Notes: generated by a model not told the origin, from the letters alone. Shown: positions 23,564 through 62,744, counted from the stretch's first letter. The stretch is DNA of 64,000 nucleotides from Megalobrama amblycephala (GCF_018812025.1 NC_063057.1:17002638-17066637); one strand, 5' to 3'. Made by a program: numbers and translations.

Positions 23564-25194
23564 GTCTCTGAAAGCAATGAAGCATTTATGGGTGTGTTCA
23601 CACTTTCTCCAAAAAAGAAGATGATACATTTAGTCCTGGTTTGCTTTGTGCTCACACTGTCATTTTTGATGTGTGTACGTATGGTGGTATTTTTAACAGC
23701 TGAGAACTCACAAAAAGCTTATAAAATATGGACCAGGAATTCATCTTTTGCACATACAAATGAAGATCTGCTGTGAGACGGCGGTTCAGACACCTGTACC
23801 GAACTGTAATGGGCAATGTAACTCCTATGACGAGAAGAACCAGGTATCCTTGAGCATTCTGTCCTTTTTAGGGTCACATCTTGTAACATCACATTTAGTT
23901 TTTGGTTCATTCAGATGTCTTTGGTCGATTTGGCATTCATAGTTCAGTAGAACCACACCAGCGTTCATTTGGTCTCGGTCCACTTGTTTCATGCGCAACG
24001 AGTTTCCTGATGGGAGCGTTTAAACTTATTCAAATGAACCGAACTAACAGAGCATTCGCACCAGAGTTTGTTTTTTTATTGAACCAAACCTGCCAAGTGT
24101 GAACTTCTTTGTGGCCGTCTGTTGGCTTGCTCTCATAGGTTCGGTGACCAATGAGCCAGCATGAATCTCCAACAAGCTACAAACTTCTCAGCAGATCCTC
24201 TTGTTTGTCTTTTCCTCAGCAAATATTGCTAATGCTAGTTGCTAAACTCTGCACAACGTATCTGGACTCTATTGTTGAGGTGTTAAGAGATCAGGGTAAA
24301 TGAGCAACCCCAGCAAGTAAAATCTGAGCTCCAAAGAACCCATTTTTCTACATTGCATACCTAGACTTTTGTTGGGGATAGGAATTTGATGAAGACCAAC
24401 AGATGTTCCTCTCTCTTACTGCTTTGGGAAGTGAACCCTAGCAAATTAAAAACGGCCATTTAAAGTCTGGAGGAGAAGTCTTGCAGGACTAGGTCAGTGC
24501 TGAGAACCTTCTACAAAGATAAACCATGTTTTTGGGCTGCTCTTTGGACAAGAGAAGTTGGCCATTATAAGATGTATCCCAAATGAGGAAATTGATTCCA
24601 GACAGCTTCTTCCTCTTTCTGTTATAACTTTATAAGTCCAGGCCTGTCTGGATTCTTTAGTGCACCTCCAAAAGACCCAAATACCATTTCTAGGATATAT
24701 TGGGTTGGCTAAATTAGGTGTGGGCAAAAAACAGATTGGCACCGACAAGGAAACAGAAAAAAACCCCACATACATCAGCACTCCATCTGCCACACACACT
24801 GAATTCCAGTTGCTGGAACACCAAGAGAAGATGCCACTGAGATGCAGTACTTGAAAGAAGATAAAAGAGCGTCTGTGTGCATAAATAAACCAACCCCAGG
24901 GCAGAGTGACTCCACAGCTGAAACATAAAGCACGGACAGATTAAACACTCAGGCAGCTGCCTGGCATCTCACATCGTGCAGACACTTTTAATAACCCTAT
25001 CATGTCACAAGATCATTATCACAATCACTGCTTCCTGCTACAAAACACATTGTGTTATTGTGAGTCAAAAGGTTGTGTTCAGAAATGCTGATTCTGCACA
25101 GACTCTATCCCACACCTGCAGATTCAAAAAGAAAAACTGCGTACACACATATCTGAGAAACCACGCTTTGGTCAAAATTTGAGCAAAGAAGTAT
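23564..25194. other. Intergenic, no gene recognised
   Basis: Open frames up to about 100 codons (24494-24799) have no recognisable motif, and no conserved splice context was found. Confidence 0.45.
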
Positions 25195-25318
25195 AAATGA
25201 TCAGTCACAATTAGCATTGGTCAGCAAATTTTTAACTGGCAGAATCCAGATTTCACTTCAATAGAAATCCAAGGGGTCAGGGATTTCGCATCGGGTTCAG
25301 CTGAAAGTGACTTCGGTG
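25195..25318. repeat. Partial GTGCGGTCACA-type MITE
   Basis: tcaatagaaatcc, gggatttcgcatcggg and gaaagtgacttcggtgtgag are inverted forms of phrases in the 14072 and 33590 copies. Confidence 0.5.
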
Positions 25319-25447
25319 TGAGCTATACTTCATACATCGCTACAATATTGACAATGGATATTAAGCCATAGATAATCAACAATAGATAATAATTTTGCCA
25401 AACTGACTGCATCTTATGAAAGTAAAATGATGTACAATGGAAAAACT

Positions 25448-25541
25448 GAATTTGGAATAGCATACTACTATTACTGACTACTATCTTTATAGCAGAAATT
25501 AGCCAGGTTAACATGTTAGTATGCTATTCCAAATTCAGCCT
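25448..25541. repeat. Miniature palindrome, 93 bp
   Basis: tgaatttggaatagcatact at the left, agtatgctattccaaattca at the right. Same end class as 33866-34095. Confidence 0.75.
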
Positions 25542-25542
25542 A

Positions 25543-26263
25543 CACTGTAAAAAATGACCGTGATTTTAACAGTAAAAGACTGTAAAAATGCTGCGGTGAA
25601 AAACTGTCAATTAGTTTACAGAAAGTTTCCATACTATATACGGTGAATAACTGTAATAGATCTAACGGTACATTTAATGTATTTTTACGGTAAAATACCG
25701 TTAAATTCACAGTTTTTGGAAGTGAAAAATAACAATTCATTGTAAAATTTACAGTGAAATTCCCTGCATGACACTTCACATTTGACATATTTTCGTTGAA
25801 ATAACTCTGTTTCTTCTTAGTTTTTCTCATTTTTTTCTAATCAGTTATGTACATTAGGGTTTTATGTTACATCTAATGTTGTTAAATTAATGTTTATTGC
25901 ATTTTTAAAATTTCATGCATGTTACCATGATGGTGTTTAGTGTGTGTGTGAATGACACTGTGTGCACCTTCTATATGTTAGTGTTGTCCTTCTCAGCTTG
26001 TGATGAACTTTGATTCATCATGTGACTCTTATCACCACTGTGTTTGGTGACTGTCAGTGTATTATAAAGGTACAAAACAGATATTAGTACTTCATTAGGT
26101 TGGTAAATTAACATTATATCAGTTAATGAAATACGTTATTTTACCATAAATTTAACACATTTTTTTTTACGTTGCTACTGTATTTTTTACGGTAAAGTTC
26201 TGGCAACCACAGCTGCCGTTTTTTTACTGTAAATTTTACTGGGATTTTTTTTACAGTGTATGA
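25543..26263. repeat. ACACTGTAAAAAAT-ended palindromic element
   Basis: Ends acactgtaaaaaatgaccgt and ttttttttacagtgta, with inner acggtaaa / tttaccgt motifs. About 720 bp, directly abutting the 93-bp palindrome. Confidence 0.7.
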
Positions 26264-27964
26264 TTTTTAGACATGTACCATTGAAATACCATGATATTCT
26301 TTGAAGTACAGTGCCTTCATAATACTATAAAGTATGAATATGATAAACCTTCATTAACAGTATTAACATTTATTTGCATTAAACAGTGGTGGACAGAGCT
26401 CATAGGGGGAAAAAATATTATGAATATTTAATACCAAACACTAAACTTAATTGAACATAAATAGATTCTTTGAACCAATATTGTGCTTATCAAATTGCAT
26501 GCAAATTATCTTCTGAGATACTGTTCTGGTCAAAACTGGAGCAAAATGCATCAGCAAAAAAACATTATAATGTATCATGGTACTGCTATGATGTTTTGGA
26601 CAGTGGCAAAACTATGGCTGAATTCGTAATTATGACTACTGACTTCATATAACAAAAATAGTAATATTACCATGTTAAAATGCTATTCTGAAATCTTTTT
26701 TTAGATATGTAATCATTGTATGTAATCAAGTATATTGTATTCGAAACGCAACGCTATGGAGAAATACTATAATCAGAGAAATGAAATAATATTATTGAGT
26801 TCTGAAACCTTAAATACTAAAACTAATTGGTGGAACTGATACATACAGTATTATTTCAACCAATAATGTGCTTAACAAGATTAGCCGCATGTCAAAATCT
26901 GTGAGGACCAACGCAATTATTTTACATTTTGCTTAAATGGTGGCTAATATTTATGAATTTGTATGATCTCATCCATACGTTTTTGTACAATATGCTCATG
27001 CCCTGTTATAGGTTTAGGGGTGAACCTTCATGCTTCTTTTTTTTCCTAAAAATCATGTTTTTGTAAGAATCACATCTCCCAAATTAATAAGAAATTGCCA
27101 CCTTATAAAATAATTATGTTTTCTCATGAGATTGGGTTGATGAGGGCTTTTGTTTGGATCTCTCTTGTCGTTCTCCATGCAAATATTCAATAATGAATTT
27201 ACCCTAAATTGTTATTCATGAGATTTTGGTTGAGGCGCTGTTTATTGAGACAGCTGCAGACTTTAGCAGTAGCAATAAGAGAGCCAGTGCACTAAATTTG
27301 AGACACAGCCCATACAGGATTCGTAGTTTCACTGATGCTTGAAAACCTTGCTTCCCCTCCCTTTAGCTTTGTGGTGGGGTTCAGCCGGACATTACACACA
27401 TCTGTGAGAAGTTATTGTGTTTGGCTGTGCTGCGTGCGGCGGCCAAATCACTTTCACAACAGACAGCTAGACATGAAAGGACATGAAAAGCAAGAGCGCT
27501 ACCACACTCCCGCTTTCAGAGCGCGTGTCTCAAATGAGTCGCAGGTGAGTCACAGTCATACAGTTCAGGGGGTCTGAGGAGTTTACAGCTGCTGGTATGG
27601 ACCCTGTGTATGTGTTGGGATATCAAAAAAGCAGTCCTTTGATTTCTAGTGACCAACACCCAGAAGAAAGACTTGGCATCTAAACATTCCTGATTGGTTT
27701 TACTCTTTTAAATGACTACAGAACTGTTTACAGCACCTGGAATTTCCTACATCCTCTGCTGAGCATCTGTATCCAAACAACAAGACTTCAAACAAGACTT
27801 GCATCAACAAAGTTACTTTTTAGAAATGAACAAGGCCAGTGTTTGTGAGCATTAATTTAAGAACATTTATTGACTATTTAATTTCCTTATCTCATTGACA
27901 CAACAGTCTGAAAACGTCAATCAGGCTAATGTGTTTTCATATCTTTAAAAACTGATTATTGACA
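26264..27964. other. Intergenic, no gene recognised
   Basis: 26905-27115 resembles a dispersed ATGAATTTGTATGA-type repeat also seen at about 39345-39490. 27300-27590 is GC-richer and repeat-free; function unknown. Confidence 0.4.
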
Positions 27965-28468
27965 CTTAAAAGGGTTAGTTCAACCAAAAATGGAAATTCT
28001 GTCATTTATTACTCACCCTCATGTTGTTCCACACCCGTAAGACCTTCGTTCAACTTCAGAACACAAATTAAGATATTTTTGATGAAATCCGAGAGGATTC
28101 ATCCATAGAGAGCAATATCATCAACACTTTAAAGGTCCAGAAAGGTACTAAAGAAATTGTTAAAAAAGTCGACGTGACTGCAGTGGTTCAACCTTAATTT
28201 TTTGAAGCAATGAGAATACTTTTTGTGCACAAAAACAAAACAAAAATAACATTGCTAGTCACATGAACTGTTTTAAATATGTTTTTAGTAGCATTAAAAA
28301 AGGGAGTGTTATTGCTGGCAATGGAGGCCTCACTGAGCCATCGGACTTTATCAAGAATATCTTCATGTGTGTTTTCCGAAGATGAATGAAGGTCGTACGG
28401 GTGTGGAACGACATGAGGGTGAGTAATTAATGACAGAATTTTCATTTTTGGGTGAACTAACACTTTAA
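27965..28468. repeat. Fold-back MITE
   Basis: Ends gggttagttcaaccaaaaat and atttttgggtgaactaacac. Mirrored blocks include tcaccctcatgttgttccac / gtggaacgacatgagggtga. Confidence 0.85.
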
Positions 28469-29929
28469 ACAAACTAATATTTTTATAATGATAATAAGTA
28501 TACTATTAGGTATAGTTAAAAACATAAAATTTAATGTAGAAAAAGTAGATAATACTGGCACAGTTACACGTGAAAACTACAACAGGAACCAGACAACCTG
28601 AACTTTACCTCTCAGTTTCAATTCAAGCATAACTTAAACTAGATTTTTACTGCAAATAATGATAGATAGGCTACTCTTTACAAAAAGTATAAATTATGAA
28701 TCTATTTAAATTTGATATATTATATAGATAAAGAGTGCTGAAATGTCTTTAAACATGCAGTGAAACAGCTTGGTTACATAATTGGGTATCTTTCTTTAGT
28801 TTTCTTTGGTATCTGGAATCTGTTTGGAGGCATTCTGGAAAAATAGAAACCACTGCCATTTCATGAAGCATCAGTGAGCCTTTATAGTGGAAATAAAGTG
28901 GCCTCCCACCTAATAACCAGATGAGATACAAACAGTGGAGTTTATTCAAAAATAATTGTTTAGCAATCACATTTAACCCCACCGAAATGAAGCCACAAAG
29001 CTAGAAATACCACTGGCAAAAATGAGACAACCTCATCTGATTCTTGAGGTTTGGTCCTTTGCAACTTCTTTAGTTGTCAGAAACACTGAGTCCCCACAAA
29101 TACCAGCAGACCAACATCAACCTTCAGAAAAGACATTTCAGGCTAAAATCACTGCAGGGGCAAAGCCCTGAAGTCAGACATGTTGTTCTTGCATGCTAGT
29201 CAGCCTGATTTGGCTACGACCACTAAGATGTTTTGGACTCTGTAATGCATCCTTACTGAAAAATGCACATCAAATGTGCGACAGTTAGAGCATTCAAAGA
29301 GGAAACATGCTGATTTAATACAAACAACTAAACCATGTTGTTGTCAAAATCCCTGGATGGAGATAGAGGAGGGACGTAGATGGCACTTGTGAAATATGTC
29401 TGGTTGAAATATGTGCAGAGTGAGCATGTTTAGTTTTTAGTGTGCACTGTCCGCTTTTGTTTATGAGTTCAGGGTCGACGCGGTGACAAGGGAGGGAAAA
29501 CATAAGAACACGTTCCATTCGAGAGCCACCACGTCTCCAGCGCATTGTGAAATAAGGCCTTGTAAAGAGTCGACAAGAATGTCTAAAATGTGTGAATTAA
29601 TAACTAAATTATTCAAAGCATGTTTTAACAGATCCACACAGGCCCTGCCATTGAAATAAAATGCAATTTTTAAAAAATTATGAACGCTACAGGGATGTTT
29701 ACTCTACGATCCTATTCACACTTCTTTATTTACTTCATGCGTCATTATCAACAGTGTTGCTTTTGGAATTGGGCTACTTTTACACTGTTGCCACGGGTTG
29801 TTTTTCATGTCCGCGGGTTGAATCGACCCCAAATAACATGACACTTCCCTGGAATGTGAATTTTACCAGGGAAGCTCCGCCAAAAATGCAGATTTTACCC
29901 CCCCGAACACGATTTTTACCGTGGGTAAA
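28469..29929. other. Intergenic, no gene recognised
   Basis: Only short open frames without motifs. Confidence 0.45.
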
Positions 29930-30216
29930 CTCTGCTCAGAGTACATATGGTCCCTCTCTAAATAGTGTTAAAATAACACTCAAGCAGAGTTAAAGTTAAT
30001 GAGATAAGCAATTAATTATGTGATGATTTTGCATTAATGATGAACACCTGCTGTTAACAAGCAGAATCACTGAAGAAAAGAGAAACACAAGAACTACAAC
30101 TGACTTCCAGCCACAGCCTTATTATTTGATTAATTATCTCATTAACTTTAACTCTGCTTCAGTGTTACTTTAACCCTATTTAGAGAGGGACCATATGCAC
30201 TCTGAGCAGAGTTGAT
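29930..30216. repeat. Fold-back element
   Basis: actctgctcagagtacatat and ggtccctctctaaatagtgt are mirrored by ctatttagagagggaccata and gcactctgagcagagtt. Second mirrored block: gttaatgagataa / ttatctcattaac. Confidence 0.85.
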
Positions 30217-31440
30217 TTAACTCTGGGGATTTTACTGTGTAGAAATGCATGTGCTATTATTGCCATAACCTAGTGTAAAATTGCTTGCTAATTCATGGCA
30301 AACTTTTAGAAAGGCAGCCTGACCAAAACAAACCAAATATTGCTAATGAATATTGAATAATGAAAACAAACATTTGTTCATATACTGATGAATCATTCAC
30401 AATAAAGCATGAATGTGCATCAAGCAAGTAAATAAGGCCAATAGTGATTTCATGAAGTCATTCTCCATATCTGGCAACCCTTTTTGTTTTATCTACCCAT
30501 TCAATAGCATCTTATGGGACAAATATTACAAACATGAATCACATGAGTAAGCAAAGTTGTTTGTGTTGTAAGTAACTTATGAGATGCAAAAGGACCAGAG
30601 ACACCGTTATGATTTTCCCCTTCTCACACCTGCTCACAAACACCAAGTAACCACTGCATTTTTCATATCAATTCCGAAGCACAATCAAATATTTATGGCA
30701 CTGCTTTACAGTCCACAAAATATTTTACATTTCTCCCATTAAGCAGGCAGCATTAGAAGACTGACAGCTTTAATAATGCCTCAGCCGTTAATATTACAGC
30801 TTATTTCCTCTCTCCAGTCTGTAAAATATGTAATTTTATATCGTACGTGTCCTTTTAGGGCTTCCCCCAGCTGTTTTGCAAATATAAACGGGCCTTTCAT
30901 TAAACAAAAACACTGTGGGGACTGTAATTGAACTTATTTGAAATGTCCCCGAGCACTGAAGTACCATACGTGAGCTTTAACGTCTCGGAGTATATCACAC
31001 ATCGCAGTAGGAGACAGTTTAATATCGGCAATAAATGCAGGAACGACCCTGTATATCTGCATGCTGCTGGTTTCACATTCTAACTCAAGGTGAAATGCTA
31101 CAGAGGCCTTCAATGTCAAATCAGAGTAAAAAGCAAAGCAGAGCGAGCGAGTGCATATGGCGAGAAAAGCGATGGCAATCAGATAACATTGTGTGAAAAT
31201 ATCGATGGTTTTCAGTGATTCGAGGGCCGTGTTGTGGTTGGCTCGGCCCGAGTCCTCACTGATGACAGAAGAATGTCACATGAGAGCAGAGAAACTGCAG
31301 ACTCTAACTTCCCTCTGACATACATGGGGAAAAATGTTTTGGCACCAGGACAAATACAAGTAGAAGTGAATTTGGAAAAGAAGAAAAACAGAAATCTGTC
31401 ACAGTCAAAACAGTCAAGGCAAAAGACACAGCACCACTTC
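30217..31440. other. Intergenic, possible conserved non-coding stretch
   Basis: 30750-31150 lacks recognised repeats and has several TAAT-type homeodomain-like motifs (ctttaataatgcctcagccg, ttaatattacagc). No coding signal. Conservation is a guess from composition. Confidence 0.35.
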
Positions 31441-31451
31441 CATTGATGACA

Positions 31452-31457
31452 AAGTTT
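31452..31457 (-). terminator. Candidate polyadenylation signal AATAAA
   Basis: Plus-strand tttatt in gtttttattctgaa is AATAAA on the minus strand, followed by aactttgtcatcaatgg, which resembles a cleavage region. It is the clearest minus-strand AATAAA I saw between the cacna2d1 stop and the next downstream gene. Confidence 0.3.
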
Positions 31458-31634
31458 TTATTCTGAATATACTTGAACATGAATTTAAACAATTCTGGGA
31501 TTACAAACAGTGGGACTTTTTTTATATTTATTATTTTTTTTTTATCATTTTTGTCTTAGATTATTATTTTTACTTTTTTAAATTATTTTTTTAACAAATA
31601 TACACACCGTTTGACTCCGTATTACGCATTAAAG

Positions 31635-32358
31635 ATTTATTTAACCAAAAAATGAAATTTCTGTCATTAATTATGTAACCTGTAAGACCTTCGTTCATCT
31701 TCTGAATACAAATTAAGATATTTTTGATGAAATCCGAGTTTTTTTTTTTTTTAATCTCCCATAGAAAGCAATGAAATTATCACATTCAAGGTCCAGAAAA
31801 GTAGTAAAGACATCATTTAAATAGTACACGTAACTACAGTGGTTCAACCTTAATGTTATGAAGCGATGAGAATACTTTTTGTGCGCAAAAACAACACAAA
31901 AATAATGATTTCATCCAACAATTTCCTCTCTACCCTATCATTCTCCTACGCAGTTTACGTTGAAGACACAATGCAGAGCTTCCGTGTTTATATCAGAACG
32001 CCGAATCTGTATTGGTCAGCTCCTGCGTCACGTGAACAGCGTCGGCCAATACTGAGCCGGCGTTCCGACGTAAACACGGAAGAGCTGCACTGCGTCAACT
32101 GCATAGTAGAGAAGAAATTGTTGTATAATGTCGTTATTTTTGTTTTGTTTTTGACTATATTAACAATGTTTTCACTACTTTTCTGGACCTTGAATGTGGT
32201 AATTTCATTGCTTTCTATGGGAGATGAATCTTGGATTTAATAAAAAATATCTTAATTTGTGTTCCGAAGATGAACGAAGGTCTTACGGGTTTGGAACAAC
32301 ATGAGGGTGAGTAATTAATGACAGAAATTTAATTTTTTGGGTGAACTAACCCTTTAAA
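31635..32358. repeat. Fold-back MITE in putative cacna2d1 3' UTR
   Basis: Left atgaaatttctgtcattaat and right attaatgacagaaatttaat mirror each other. Middle hairpin ttccgtgtttatatcagaac / gacgtaaacacggaagagct near 31980-32085. Same class as 27965-28468. Confidence 0.8.
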
Positions 32359-33589
32359 TCAGTGGTTCTCAACTGGCAGGCCGCAGGTCTGTTTTGAATG
32401 TCACGGAATCAAATAATAAAATGAAAAGAAGCATATAATCATTCATGTACCTTAGGGTCAATGCCATATTCAATTTTGCGTCAAGAAAAACAATGACGTG
32501 AGGGATGAACATACAGTGATTGTACTGTTGTGTCGATCATTCATCCAAAAAGCATTGAAAATATATCTATCCAAATAGTTTCAGTGCACACACAAAACCA
32601 AAAATTAAAAATTAAGAAATAAAAACTGTAAAAAGTGACATTATGACACGTTTAACAGACTGTACGTCTGTCCCTCACAGCCTACAATGAAACATGCTGT
32701 CTAGCCCAACTAAGGTCTATAGTTAGCACAGCAAAATAAATATCAACTTTTAAAAGGAAAGATAAAAGGCTTCCTATATCTTTTGACGTCAAAAGCCTTG
32801 GCGTAATTTCAGTTGTCATTTGATAGAGGCTATTTAGCCAGATGACAACATGGTTACTTAAAATTGGTCAAAATCCTCAATCAAAACTATGCATGGAAAA
32901 AGAAAATACAACCTAGATTACATTAAATACAGGTTACGCTTGATATTGTTTGGGTCAGCACTTAAAATCTGGTTCCTGAAGCAAAACCAGATGGGAACCA
33001 CTGGATGAAAGTACAATTAAGGGGGACTGAAAATAAGCCCACAGATAAGTCCTCCTAAACCCTGACTGAGGCAGACTGACGGTCAGCCAAGAGGCAAGTG
33101 GAGGCAGCAGGATCTGACTGACCACTTAAAACACGCTTCACACTATTCCAGAGATCAAAACCCACACAGTCCAGATAGACAGAGAATCGAAACATCAGCT
33201 TCAAAAACCTTTTTTTAAGTCACATTTTGCAAATATTCTGTTCCTGAGGTGACAGCATCTGAACTCGCAGTCTACATGACATCTTTTTTCATCCCAGTTT
33301 GTCTGAAGAACAAAAGTTGCTAAATCTAATTTTGTCTTTTCTAAGGAATAATATGAATTGATCTCACATTTCCACTGAACATCTGTCTTTTTGATATCCT
33401 AGAAAACACTTTCACCTCTATTAAGGTATCCTGTAAACAATTTCTGTCAGAAGCTGGAGACGCTTAATTCTTTCAAATACTGGTCCCAAATCAGTTGTGA
33501 CATTTAAGGTTAAGGTTAGCCTGGACCATCAGGATCGGGATACGTCTCGGTACAGCAGCTGTCGCCCCAAGAAAAAGGCAGTGAAAGTT

Positions 33590-34095
33590 AAGGTGCGGTC
33601 ACATTAGCAAAATTTCGGCGAGATGAGCAAAAAAAGGCCCATTGTCTATTGTCAATAGTGTAGTGAAGTATGAAACGCAGTTCACACAGAAGTCACTTTC
33701 AAACCACGCAGCTTTCTGTTGGCGATTGTGCCGAATTTCCGTGACTGACTTGAATACGAGCGAAACCTGCACGGGGAACTTTTTCGCCCTCATGCGAAAC
33801 TCCCAATCCTATTGAAACGCCCACAAAATTTTGCAGAGGAACGGTAAATGTGGCCGCAACTTTAAGGCTGCGTTCAGAATGGAATATTAGCATACTACTT
33901 GCTGAATCCTGTGCAGTATCTCTTTAAAAAAGTAGACGTTATTCCAATTTCAAACCGTAGAATGCTACATTGTGACATCATCACATGGCGTCTTCTGTAT
34001 TTGCATATCGAAAATTTGCATACTGTCCATAGTACACATACTATATACTGCGAATATAGTAGTAGTATGCATGTATGCTATTCCGAACAGAGCCG
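33590..34095. repeat. Two adjacent MITEs
   Basis: 33590-33865 is a GTGCGGTCACA-type copy (aaggtgcggtcacattagca ... gtggccgcaactttaag). 33866-34095 has inverted ends ggctgcgttcagaatggaat and tgctattccgaacagagcc. Confidence 0.75.
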
Positions 34096-36625
34096 TAATC
34101 TGTTACTTTACACACTCCAGCACCAACTGAGGCAAATATTCTAGCATCACACACACGCACACAACAAAGCTTATTTTTCACTTCCAGTGCAATACATGCC
34201 AACTAAACAGGGCATAAGGAAGATATATGAATATGTTAAAGGTTTGAATACCCTCTCTGGCCACTTTCCTGTTTTTTGAAGACGAATAGCCGGAAAACTG
34301 CTCAATGGCACTTTTAAGTACAGGTAGAGGAAGTGAAAAACATGTATTTCAGTACATTACACTTAGTACAAGATGACATTAGTTTTGCTGGGAATTAACA
34401 TGGATTATTCGTTGAGTTAATGGTGTGGAACTGGAGATGTTTTCAATAATTTCTCATTTTGACAGCCAATTAACTATGATGTTTGTGGTATTTTTTGGTG
34501 GGGGGAGTAAATTGATTTAATGCACGTCAGTTCTAGAATGCTTGTCTGATTACAGTGAAGTGATGAATCACGGAAAGATGAGAAGAAGAATGTCTTTTCA
34601 ATGCAAGCCAATTCCATGTAGGCCAATCATGTTGTTTTCAGGTGCATTAACAAAGCAGTTTCCTGTGTACAGAGGAAATGATGCATATTGCTCACTGGAA
34701 TTCACTTTCCATCCCCGATTTTTGAACTTGTGTTGCTCCATCTCTTTTAATTTCCTGTTTTTTCCAAGCTTCTAAAATTAGATAGAACATAATGATGGTA
34801 ATCTGCCGATTGAGACCTAAATAACTTTGTACATGTTTACACTATAAGCCAAAAACAATGCAAATATGGTTCAGTGGCCATTAATAACTCTTAGAAATCA
34901 CGTTTCTGCTATTAATTGAGCATTTCTAATACATTTCATAATCAATACAATATTGAACAAATTGGATATTGGCTAAGCACCAGGTATCCCTCCTTCTCTT
35001 CAAAACAAAAATAACTAAACGGTTAAATAGAAAAAAAAGAAAGAAAGAAAAAAAACTTAATTCGTCTTGCTTTTCTTTTTCACAGGCTTCCGTAATTATC
35101 CTTGTCTCTTCTCAAAATCTTAATTATTCCATAAATTTTGGATTCGGGACCAGATTTCATTGAGGCACAAGGACCCAGTCAGGATCTCTTAAAGGGACGG
35201 AAGTTTTGTTGGTCAGATCAGAATGACGATATTATACACTTCTCTGCAGTGCAACCAGGGTCAGATTGCACATTGTGATATTCCTTCACTTATTTTTTAT
35301 ATGTATCCATTTACATCAAGGCACGTTGACAGGAAAGAAAGGCTGACAGAGCTCTGCCTCTGACATTAAAGCGAAAAATGACACATTAGAGACCCGAAAG
35401 ACAGCTCAACCAGGGGCAACGTTTCTTATAAAAACTCTTGAGTGTCTTAAAATATCTGTAAACATTAGATTAATTTCCTTCCGACTTTTCGAGTTCTCCA
35501 GATGACATTAAAGCGTGAGAAAGAGTAACTGTCACTGTCAACCCTTCTGCATATCCACACACATACATTAAATATATCACAGAAAACTTAACATTAAACA
35601 TACAGCAAATTTTTAAATAACTTAAAAAAATCTTAAAAGATCTAAAATAAACAGGTAATTCATCAAAGAAACAAAACACACACATGCAACAGCAATTTTT
35701 CCCTCTTCATATTCACAACCAGGACTTTGCGAGCTTTTAGGTCGGTACGAATTGGCAGTCATTTAAAAAGCCCTAAATAAGAACGACAGGGCTGTTTGGC
35801 CACACGACCTGCTTGGCATCAAGTGCAAAGTACAGCAAGACCACACACAGGGTAACGTTTGGCAGCAGTGCATGTTTGAATGCACTATGGGCAGATAAAA
35901 AATCACCGTGTGATAGCGAATACGGGCAAATGGAGGGAGGGATCGTTCTCGCACAGCGGTCGGAAATGAAATCGATATTCCCGAGGCACAGAGGTGGACA
36001 CCACTGGGAAAAACACGAGACTTTTGCTATTGGGTCACTCGCTCATTTGTCCTTTTTTTCCAGTAATGGGCTGCAAACCACAAACAAGGTTGAATTCTGA
36101 CCCGACCCTGAGGGGTCCATTAAATATCTCAGCAGGGCAAACGTGACGAGGCCATAAAAGTCACATATAAACAGTTTGTAATACTGAGGAACAAGTCGCT
36201 GTAAATATACTGAAGGACAAATAGGTTAAAAAAGGCATCACACCGGTAAAGGGCAAAACTTTGGTTGGCAGTGTTGTGATTGGATCATTTTTTCGTTATT
36301 ACGCTGGGACGTTGTACATCTCCATGGGTGAAGTGAAGATTAAGTGTCAAGGTCTGCCCACCCAGGTAAGACTGCCCACCCCGTCGCTCAAGTGGAGAGA
36401 GTCCGACCTCAGAGGTCAAATGTCAAAGGTCGTTGCTCATTTATCATCTCCGACCTACTTTGACCTCAAGGGCTGTGAGTGATCACGGCTTCGGTTTTGT
36501 ACTTCCTGGGTCAGAGCCTCTCCCTCCATGTGCTGAGCTGTAGCGTGGGAGTCCGGATGAACGTTCATATGTGATGTGGTATTTGTTTTGGCATCGTAGA
36601 GGGGTGTGGCGTCTCTATGCTGAGG

Positions 36626-61936
<25,311 letters not shown>

Positions 61937-62079
61937 TTATTACTATATAATTACTACACTCACTACAAAATATTAGATTTATTCACGTTTTCAGTCATTT
62001 TATTTGACTTGAATGTCAGGCTCAACACACTTGCACTTCTACAGAGAAGCACATCACAGTTATATAATAATATTAATAA

Positions 62080-62425
62080 TAATCTTTATTTAATATAACG
62101 CCTTTAAAAGTTACATCTCAAAGCGCTTTACAAGCTTAAAAATGAATTGATCATACATATAACACAAAGAAATCACATAAAAGCTATCCTGAAAAAAATG
62201 GGTTTTAAGGGCAGATTTAAAAACTCTAAATGATTCTGCCTGTTTGATCTCAATGGGAAGAGAATTCCAAAGATTTGGTGCACAAGAAGAAAAGGCCAGG
62301 TCACCCATAGAGTGTAAACGAGTAGGAGGAACAACTAAAAGACCAGAATCGGAGGAGCGGAGATCACGCCTTAGAGTGTAGACAGTTAGAAGTGATGTTC
62401 TTTGATTTTGCTGAAAAGAATACAA
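62080..62425 (-). mobile_element. 3' end of a non-LTR retrotransposon
   Basis: Minus-strand translation has LRSSDSGLLVVPPTRLHSMG, then DLAFSSCAPNLWNSLPIEIK and SFRVFKSALKTHFF. This is the tail typical of LINE ORF2 proteins (LWNSLP-IR...FK--LKT-LF). A 3' tail (agcgctttgagatgtaactt) follows. It lies in the intron upstream of W1. Confidence 0.75.
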
Positions 62426-62744
62426 CAAACTCAAAAATACAAAAGAGAGCTTACAGAAAACAAGACTTAGAGAACAAAGGACAAAAAAAAGACTAGCCTG
62501 AACAACAACAACAAAAGTCATATTTTTTTACAAAAGTAAAAAATACAACCAAAAACACACTTACAGAGAAGACTAAAGCACATTTATTTTTTTAACGGCT
62601 CCAGAACTGACATGCTGGATCAGGTTTTTATGGGTTAATAATCACTCTGTGATTCCGAAGGGAGGAGTGTGGGCTTCAGTGTTTAGTCATTAAGCTAAAC
62701 TACACTGATTGGCTAAAGCTGATCTACACTAATCAGCCCTTCCA

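Larger units (their letters stand above)
31441..36625 (-). other. cacna2d1: Probable cacna2d1 3' UTR (end uncertain)
   Basis: No gene on either strand is recognised here. Downstream of the stop, the minus strand has a plausible polyadenylation signal (cagaataaaaactttg, about 31447-31460) followed within 20 nt by a change of composition. This would give a 5.2-kb 3' UTR, long but in the range of brain calcium-channel transcripts. The stretch includes MITEs at 31635-32358, 33590-33865 and 33866-34095. A nearer ATTAAA match exists around 34749. The end is inference. Confidence 0.35.

Noticed and set aside
23408..23776. 122-codon plus-strand open frame
   Set aside because: It starts inside a nested MITE and crosses its end; no motif or codon conservation evident.
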